Shown here: positions 57,417 through 64,000 of the stretch, in pieces
Layout: the number at the start of each line of letters is the position of its first letter
Numbering within the stretch: position 1 is the first letter of the stretch
Position numbers and translations under genes: made by a program
From: Corynespora cassiicola
Taxonomy: Eukaryota; Ascomycota; Dothideomycetes; Pleosporales; Corynesporascaceae
Assembly (NCBI GenBank): GCA_022059125.1
Contig: JAEUWY010000002.1
Coordinates: forward strand, 5,208,001-5,272,000
Direction of reading: 5' to 3'
Length of the DNA: 64,000 nt
The notes under the pieces: generated by a model
What the model saw: the letters and a program-made list of their open reading frames with translations, nothing else
Told to the model about the DNA's origin: nothing
The model's database searches: none

Positions 57417-59734
57417 CTAGCCCAGGCGTACGCTCTGGATATTGTGCGGAAAGTAGTCCCTGAGATCCCTTTTCTGCACGTCTTTGGTCCATTCCCAGGC
57501 GCTTGGATCATCAAGTCCAAACAAAAACTGACCATTGGTAAGACAAGTCGCCTCAAGGCGCACAAGACCGACTCGTTTCGAGACACCACCCCTTGATTGA
57601 ACGAGTAAACCATACTTATGGGCGATGATTACGCACACAACGGTCATTTTTCCAGGCTCATGGCAGATATCGTGCGTGTTTGGGAGGCTGTGCGTAAATG
57701 ATAGAGGCCAAACGAGAGCTTTTCTGCGTGAGCCTATGTAATGGACTACCGAAAACGTTGTTGAATCCCCAAGTAGCAAGTGGTCGATATATAAAATACC
57801 ATTTGGCGCGGTACATCCTTTGTAGTCCTTCCACTCTACGAAGGGGACGTTTAACACCTCGGTTTCTAGTCGTAGAATTGGTGTATACCCGAGTGTGTCG
57901 TAAGATTTGCCAGATGCGAGATCATTAGCGAAAGCTTCGTTGACTGCTACGAGTCTCCCGTCTTGGGTCTCCACATGAACTGGGACAACTAAACTGTCCT
58001 CTATATCACAACCAAGTGACATTTCATCAACAGATGCCTTCCAGCCGGCCCAGGACCAAGAAGGGAAGCCTTTTCTTTCTGTGACGGGATGCTCTGGAGG
58101 ATGGTAGTCTGATGGGTACCACTGGAGGCCCCAGAGAAGAGCTCCAGCTATGTCGTCTTGCTTCAGAATGTGGGTATCTGCCAGTAGACTGTCGCGATCC
58201 TTGTTCATCATTGTGTATCCAGTCCAACGAATTGGTAAACCCCAATAAGTTTCGATCGGGGGCTTGAGATGAGCGCAAAAGGTAAATAAGCCCTCCACGG
58301 CGTTAAGTATATCGTCGTCATATGTCAACTTCCGGTGGAAATAGTCTCTCAAGAGCGGCATCAGCCCCGATGGGTTTGAATTTTCGCCATAATACTCAAA
58401 ATGGCTGTGGTAACGATTGATGCGCCAACCTCTTCTGAGGGCGGGCAAGTCAAGATGGTGATCTTCCAATTCTAACAAAGCCCCGCATTCGAACATTACC
58501 TGTTCGTCAGTGAAGACTAAGAGCCTACGGGAGAAGAAGCTTTCTTGAAAGGTCCATCCCCGTGTGGACCACGCTGAGCGGGATAAAGAATCTCCGGGAT
58601 ATTGCAAACGCGCGGCCCACTTCTTCCCGTTCAGTTTGATTCTTGGTCTTTTTTCCCGTGGCCGCATTTGAACGCCTGGAAGACCATGCGAAGATCGATC
58701 TCCAGCAGCAGCAACGATCGTAACATACGCGTGATGGTCTTGAGAGCGAGTCAGCGTTCAGTACGTTTCGACAGTGCTGAGAGACATACATATAGAGTCC
58801 ATATGGCGCAGCTGTTGTCGTTTTTCTTCCGCGTTATCCTGGTTGATACATATTTGGTCGACCCAAAGATAACGAAGCCCAATCTGGAGCGTCACTACCA
58901 TCGCATCTTCGATAACTCTTGGAAGTTGTATGATGGACCCATCCAGTGTTTTTAGTCCGGTCATAGGACTGCTTTGTCTGGATTTACAAGATGGAGGACC
59001 CCAAACATAGCTGAGAGCGGCGTAACGATCTAGATCTGGAAGTATGGTGACAATTTTGGCTTTACAGTCGATCAACCTAAGCATTGAAGGTGCGACTGGT
59101 TGTAGTCGTGGCTCACGACAGAGTTCAGTATGATTGATTTCACATTGAGTGATCCATCTTTTGATGACTTCGTAGTCGATAGATTGGGTTTGGATATCCG
59201 GATGATGGGACTCGGACGGTTCACCGTTTCCCACAGGTACGATATTTCTGATAGTTTCGCGACGACAGCCTAATTGGGAGCCATCATCATTCCTAAACTG
59301 GATATCGATGTAGTCAGGATAACTGGACCATCGTTCGAGCCATATTTTAATACTTTTTCCTGGTTTTAACTGGTAGTCGTCGGGTAAGATTGATATGTAG
59401 AATCTACATAGTGGGCATGTGGAACCCTCGGAGATGGAAAGCTCGACATTGGCAGAACATCGATTGTATCGATTGTTTATTATCGGATAATCCATCACAT
59501 CGTCAAGATTGACCTTCTGACATTGTGTGCAAAGGTCACTGTTTTGCCAAGTCCGTTCATCTTCGGTGAAATCGAGGTTGGTGTTGCGAACTGGGTTTTG
59601 GGTTGAATCCCTTATCCGGACACTGGTGCCTAAAGAGACTCAGTACGTCAGGCGGCGATGCGCAAGATCCAAATGAGGGCCCATTGATACTCACCTTGCT
59701 TAGAAGTCTCTATCCCCATGTCTGCACTATTCAT
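57417..59734 (-). CDS. HET-domain (heterokaryon incompatibility) protein (733 aa)
   Basis: Exons on the minus strand: 59734-59695, 59629-58790 and 58738-57417, in frame (introns 65 and 51 nt). The protein starts MNSADMGIETSKQ, followed by C-T-Q-C and a later C-P-L-C pair, possibly a zinc-binding N-terminus. The HET domain shows its three blocks: RYAALSYVWG, LRYLWVDQICINQ and WSTRGWTFQESFFSRRLLVF. The block HHAYVTIVAAAGDRSSHGLPG joins blocks 2 and 3 across intron 2. The long C-terminal region (WSWAGW, PILRLETEVL) is typical of HET proteins. HET domains trigger cell death when fungal strains of unlike type fuse, and are related in fold to TIR domains. No STAND/NLR module is fused. Intact in this sequence. 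Confidence 0.92.
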
Positions 59735-60582
59735 GCTCTTACGGAGCATTTGTTAGAGCTAGTTCACACGACGGCGTGTCATAGAGCAGTGATGTTCGAT
59801 CGATCAAGGTGGTAAGATCGATGGTGGAGGCATGCCCTAGATCTCACGCGTTGCCATTTGAGGCCAATGTGGCCGGTTCTATATTGTTTTGGGTATGTAG
59901 GCCCTTATTACTCGAACGAAACGATTATCACTTAAGCGAGCTTTACTACTTATAGTATTATAATAACGTATTCTATTAGTAAGCTGCATTATCCTTGTTG
60001 GACACTAAGCCAAGTTCTTTAGCTGGAGGCTTTAGTATCTAGGGCTATACAAGTCAAATGTAGGTCATATTAAAAAAGCACCGATGATAATTTACCAATA
60101 GGAATGTACTAACTAAATAAATTCCGTTAGTAGTAATGATACAGTTACAGTGACTCTTCATGACGGGAGTGCATTCATCTACCACCAAACGTATCTTCTT
60201 CGAGAGTTGAAATTCGTCAAGGGCGTTGTATAGGCAGCCTTAAGGGCGGAATTAAGAGTTCCACAGTTTAAAACCTCCTAACGTAGAGATGTTGGGGTAT
60301 CCAAAAATGCCACAAAGAGGGCTTTGCAAGCAACATAATCATCTGTACCAAGCGTGTCTACTCACTGGCTGCACAATTAAGAAAGCTACATTTCAAACCT
60401 AGCCTTGCTCTCCTAAAGCTCATCGTGATTATGTCCGCTTCCAAAACAAAAGCTTCCATGGCCTCCGAATATATTCAAGTAGCATATGTAAAAATCACAC
60501 ACGGACCGGGGTCCAAAAATCGCAGACCGGACACACAAGGGCTACCCCTACAATGCCCGGAGACACAAAAGCGCGGGAAATC
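59735..60582. other. AT-rich intergenic region
   Basis: From about 59890 to 60420 the DNA is AT-rich with many TTA/TAA runs and no open frame over about 75 codons. It could be a repeat worn by repeat-induced point mutation, but no element can be recognised. Confidence 0.45.
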
Positions 60583-61754
60583 TCACACAAAAACCCAAAA
60601 CGCTGTAGGGAGCCCGAATATATTCGTTTTGTCTTGTGTATGAAACGCGAACTTGGCTGCTCCATATGGTGCCACCTCCATCGGATCAATCTCTTGCAAA
60701 ATCTTGATCTTCCCATTTCCTGCGGCGCTGGGGATCACGTCCTTTATGTCTTCGAATGAATCAAGAGATGCGTCTCCAACAAGCACTGCCACTCTGATAT
60801 CATCTCGAGTAAAATGATCCCAAGTGTGGTTTTCGTACTTGTCTAAAGCATTTTGTATGAATGTATTAAAGTAACTCCGGAGCTGCGATACATACTCAAC
60901 ATAACCCATAGACTGTAGAGAGTTAGCAAAATTTAAATCACACCAAAGCCAAAATGTACGCGACTGCATCAACAAAAAATCACCTTTATCTTATCAATAC
61001 CTCCACGCTCTCCTAACACGATACTAACTTCTTCCCAGACCGTTGGAAAAGTGCAATACTCCGAATATATACTGCGTAAGCTAAGATGCAGATATCCTTT
61101 CTCGTATTCCATTACCAAAATCCTGGTTTCAATTTTATTTTCATTGGCCCGATTTTCGACTTCTTCAGCATCTGCACATTCCTCGGCGGTCAACCCCAGA
61201 TTTGCGCATTGATCCAGTCTGTGCGCGAAGCATGCTGCTGCTCCTAGAGTACCCTGAATCACAGGCCTCTCTGACATGACAGCGGTGATGCCTCCTGGAA
61301 ACACTGCATCTAGGACAGCGCCTTTTGAGCTGGAATCCAGCACGCTGGGTACAAACACTCCTGAATAGATTAAATCTCCTGGTAAAGCTGCGCCCCACTC
61401 TTTAGTAGCGTTGTGGAGGGAGTCGCGCATCATGGCACTGATAGCCGTACTGTTGTGGGTATCTGGAGGCGCTGGTATAAGATTTTGGTCTTCCCAGATG
61501 TAGTGTATTCCCTGTGGCATGATGCATTTATCGTAATTTCCAATGACATCTTCGAAGTAGGCCATGAATTGCTCACCGAGGGAGTACCGAGTGATATTTA
61601 CGTCACCAGAAGATGTCACCCATGAAATGGTCGCTTCGCTCTATCCAAGGGTGACGGCGTAGGCTGGCTCGCTGGTCGTTGCGTGCGTATCGAGAATAGA
61701 GAGTGCTATGATAAAGATTGCAAGAGCGCCTAGTTGATGAACGATGAAGGACAT
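60583..61754 (-). pseudogene. Secreted Hsp70/actin-like-fold protein gene with in-frame TAG
   Basis: From the ATG at 61754 the sequence encodes a signal peptide (SFIVHQLGALAIFIIALSIL) and then YAVTLG, followed by TAG at 61643-61641. The same frame stays open for 219 more codons, and after a 71-nt intron (60983-60913, branch GCTAAC) for 109 codons to a normal stop. The downstream part has an actin/Hsp70-like look: the start of the phosphate-1 region (VTLG then ATISWVTSSGDV), R-I-L-V-M-E-Y (phosphate 2), R-V-A-V-L-V-G-D-A-S-L (adenosine motif) and DPMEVAPYGAAKFA. The TAG falls inside the phosphate-1 loop. I read it as a nonsense mutation; readthrough or sequence error remain possible. Total length without the stop would be about 366 codons, shorter than true Hsp70. 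Confidence 0.6.
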
Positions 61755-62376
61755 CGCGTGTGATTTTCTGGTTTTAATGTTGATGAGACTCCGTAAGTCG
61801 GAATAGAGCTGAGGTGCAAAAGACGCTGACAGCGTGAGCATGACCTCATAATAAGACCTATATGCTGTACAACCCAGCATTACTACGCATCAACGGAACA
61901 AAAATATGTATCCTTAAGACATTTCGGTAACAGAAAACCTCGTGTATAAAGATTTGAGTCTCGACTGTGATGCTGATTCAGCCCAGATGGCATCCTTACA
62001 TCGAAAAAGCGCGTCTGCCCCTGCATGCGTATTCCTATTAGCCGTCACTCACATACCATCTCGACAAACACGACCCTTATCCCTTGACCCATCACACTAA
62101 CGTAAAATTAGCTACGAAGAAACATTTTTTCATTCCCAACTTTTCACCCGAAAAGACTAGGTGCCTGTATAATCATATCCACGTCCGTATCCGCATTCGC
62201 ATGCTCAAAAAAACTCCTACATCGTACACCGCGGCATTCACTTCCGCTTATACTTCTGGACATGCGCCTTTGATTCCTCCCATTCTTCCACGGAGCGCTC
62301 GAGGATGTTTTCATACCGGGCTAAACGCCTTTGGTTTCTAAACGGCACTCTTTTTGGTTCTGTGCGGAGGGCAATT
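61755..62376. other. Intergenic region
   Basis: Upstream of the interrupted gene and downstream of WBP1. No supported gene; the open frame at 62084-62341 has no motif. Confidence 0.5.
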
Positions 62377-64000
62377 CTATTGCGTCTTCTTCACACTCTT
62401 CTCTGTGGGGGCCGAGTACAACCAAACCGCCACAAAGGCCACCCATCCCAGCACTGTAACCCAGATACCGCCAATCCACGGCCATGCGCCGCTAATCTGC
62501 CACGAGCGGGGCCACTCGTCATGGGCAAAGTGGCGGACTGTGACCTGGCGCTTCTCCTCGACATTGGAGAGGAAGGGGCGGCGGTAGTTGATGTAAAAGT
62601 TGAAGATGCCGTGTTGGTCGGGGGTGGTGAAGGGGACGGCGAAGATGGACGAGTCAGCTGTCTGGCCGATGGGGCTCAAGTTGAGGCGGTGGAAGGGGGA
62701 GAGCATGCTGAATTCCAGCTGGACGGCGTCGCCGGTGGGGGGTTCGAAGGGGACCCAGTGGTCGCGGACGTATTCGGAAAGTTCGACTTGGAAGTGCTGG
62801 GGTGGGGGGGTTAGCCTCCGGAAGTGCAGGAACCAGACATTAAACTTACGACGTCCTCCTTGATGCGGTAAATTTTGGGGTTGTTCTCGGGTAGGGCGGT
62901 GCTGGTATTGATCTTCTTGCTCGTCGTCTCGGAGAGGTAGTGCACGAACTTGCCGACCTTGAGTACGCCCGTCTCCTTGAAGACCCATTCGGAGACCTGC
63001 TGGACAAATTCGCGGTTCTTGGTTGTCACGGCCTTGCCGCCAATGCTGGCCTTCTCGGCAAACCAGGCGTTCTGGAGCATCTCCGCCGAGCCAACAACGA
63101 CCAGACGCGCCGAGTTATGGGCCTGAAGGGAGGTAACCAAGCTGAGCTGTGAACCAACCGCAAACGGGTCCTCGACAATATCGGCCTCATCCTTGGGGTT
63201 GTAGCTGTATGCGGTGTTCGGGGCGCGCAGAATGGGTGCAAGGAGGGGGCTCTCGTTCCCCAGCGCCTGACCAACAGCCTTGGGGACCGCAATGTAACCC
63301 TCACCACCAAAGTAGTTCTTGACGCCGGAGCGGAGGGACTCAGGGTGGGGCAGAAGGAGAACATCATGCTTCTCGGCAGCCGACTGCTCGTCGTAGTTGA
63401 AGTGGTCAACAACTAGCGCACCCTTGTCGGAGGGGATTTGGATGTCGAGTTCGAGGAGGAGGGCCTGGACAGCAGTAGGAGTGGCGTGATCACTGGAAAG
63501 CGAAACGAGAATGTTGCCCTCCTTCTTCATGAACTCAAGGAGGTTGTTCGCAGTGAGGGAGGGGCCGAGGCCTTTCGACTTGCCGGGGAGCAAAAGGACA
63601 TGGTCGTACGCGCGTTCGCCATGCTTGAAGAGGGCAACAGAATCGGCCTTGGGAGATTCAACGTGGGTTTGGAAACCGCGCGCTGAAATTGGAGTCAGCT
63701 CAATTCAATTGAAGATGTATGCAAGCTCCAGCAATTGCTTTGAATGCCGTGGGGTTCGGAGAGCTTGGAGATGACAAGTTGCACCATCTGGAGCTTCGAC
63801 TGCGCACTTGAGCTCCGATCTCTCCATAATGATTTGCATGCGCCATGGTGCCAACATTCTCCAGCTCTTGTAACCGTTAAAAAGCCAAAAACAACAACTT
63901 ACAGCTCAAATCCTCCAAAAAGACGCTATACTTCTCGCGCTCGGCCTGGTCCTCGAGCACCACCAGCAGCCTGTTCCCGGCCACACTCAAAGCCTGCACC
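62377..64000 (-). CDS. WBP1: Oligosaccharyltransferase subunit WBP1/OST48 (5' end beyond the window)
   Basis: Partial. Exons on the minus strand: 64000-63903 (continuing off the window), 63682-62850 and 62796-62377, in frame (introns 220 and 53 nt). WBP1 is an essential subunit of the ER oligosaccharyltransferase that moves the dolichol-linked glycan to Asn of nascent proteins. Visible: the N-terminal R-L-L-V-V-L-E-D start, H-V-L-L-L-P-G-K-S-K-G-L-G-P, DHFNYDEQSA, the R-L-V-V-V-G-S-A-E-M segment with MLQNAWF, the H-F-Q-V-E-L-S-E-Y beta-domain, and one C-terminal helix (IWVTVLGWVAFVAVWLY). The extreme end is K-K-T-Q, a KKxx ER-retrieval signal, as in yeast Wbp1. The missing part should be the signal peptide and first exon. 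Confidence 0.94.

Noticed and set aside
1..64000. CRISPR arrays, bacterial operons, riboswitches
   Set aside because: No regularly spaced repeats of CRISPR type; spliced genes show eukaryotic DNA, so bacterial features are not expected.

Overview
The window is nuclear DNA of a filamentous ascomycete (Pezizomycotina; Dothideomycetes is my best guess, not demonstrated). The reasons are genes split by short introns (mostly 45-75 nt, GTRNGT donors, CTRAC-type branch sites 8-20 nt before the AG), an intron-containing eukaryotic tRNA-Tyr, and families typical of these fungi: DUF8032 regulator, Clr5 domain, fungal rhodopsin/PTH11-like receptor, HET domain, BYS1 antigen and HeLo domain. All gene models were built by hand by finding splice sites that keep frame; no transcript or database evidence was available.

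Layout. 1-14.7 kb: one large regulator gene (DUF8032/RfeG-like, 5 exons, 821 aa) between two GC-rich gene-poor stretches of about 5.4 kb packed with short tandem repeats. 14.7-18.8 kb: an acidic nuclear-type protein of unknown function, divergent from methylcrotonyl-CoA carboxylase alpha (leucine catabolism). 19-24.4 kb: a more AT-rich accessory segment with a damaged Clr5-domain gene and a DUF7587 protein that has an ADP-ribosyltransferase-like residue pattern. 25-34.3 kb: a GST with an apparent mitochondrial presequence, a MARVEL-like four-helix membrane protein, 3-ketodihydrosphingosine reductase, a rhodopsin-fold receptor and a Cys-rich single-pass glycoprotein. 34.5-43.7 kb: mostly lineage-type genes (a low-complexity protein, a type II membrane protein, a small secreted Cys-rich protein, a metallophosphoesterase, a four-helix membrane protein). 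44.9-46.8 kb: 1-acylglycerol-3-phosphate acyltransferase and tRNA-Tyr(GTA). 47.5-52 kb: a 1449-aa multidomain protein. 52.9-62 kb: an unknown protein with a GC-AG intron, BYS1, an HD hydrolase, a HET-domain protein, and an Hsp70/actin-like-fold secreted protein interrupted by an in-frame TAG. 62.4-64 kb: the 3' part of WBP1 (oligosaccharyltransferase), running off the right edge.

Most interesting: the 47.5-52 kb gene reads as HeLo-like N-terminus, degenerate protein kinase, IQ-type helices, then a trypsin-like serine protease with a readable His/Asp/GDSG triad and a very acidic insert. HeLo domains belong to fungal cell-death and incompatibility proteins, so a HeLo-pseudokinase-protease chain looks like a one-polypeptide sensor/executioner. 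Together with the HET-domain protein and the DUF7587 protein, the window carries three candidate self/non-self or toxin-like factors, although they are not adjacent and nothing shows that they act together.

Housekeeping functions represented are leucine degradation (MCC alpha), sphingolipid synthesis (ketosphinganine reductase), phospholipid synthesis (AGPAT) and N-glycosylation (WBP1). They do not form a pathway cluster.
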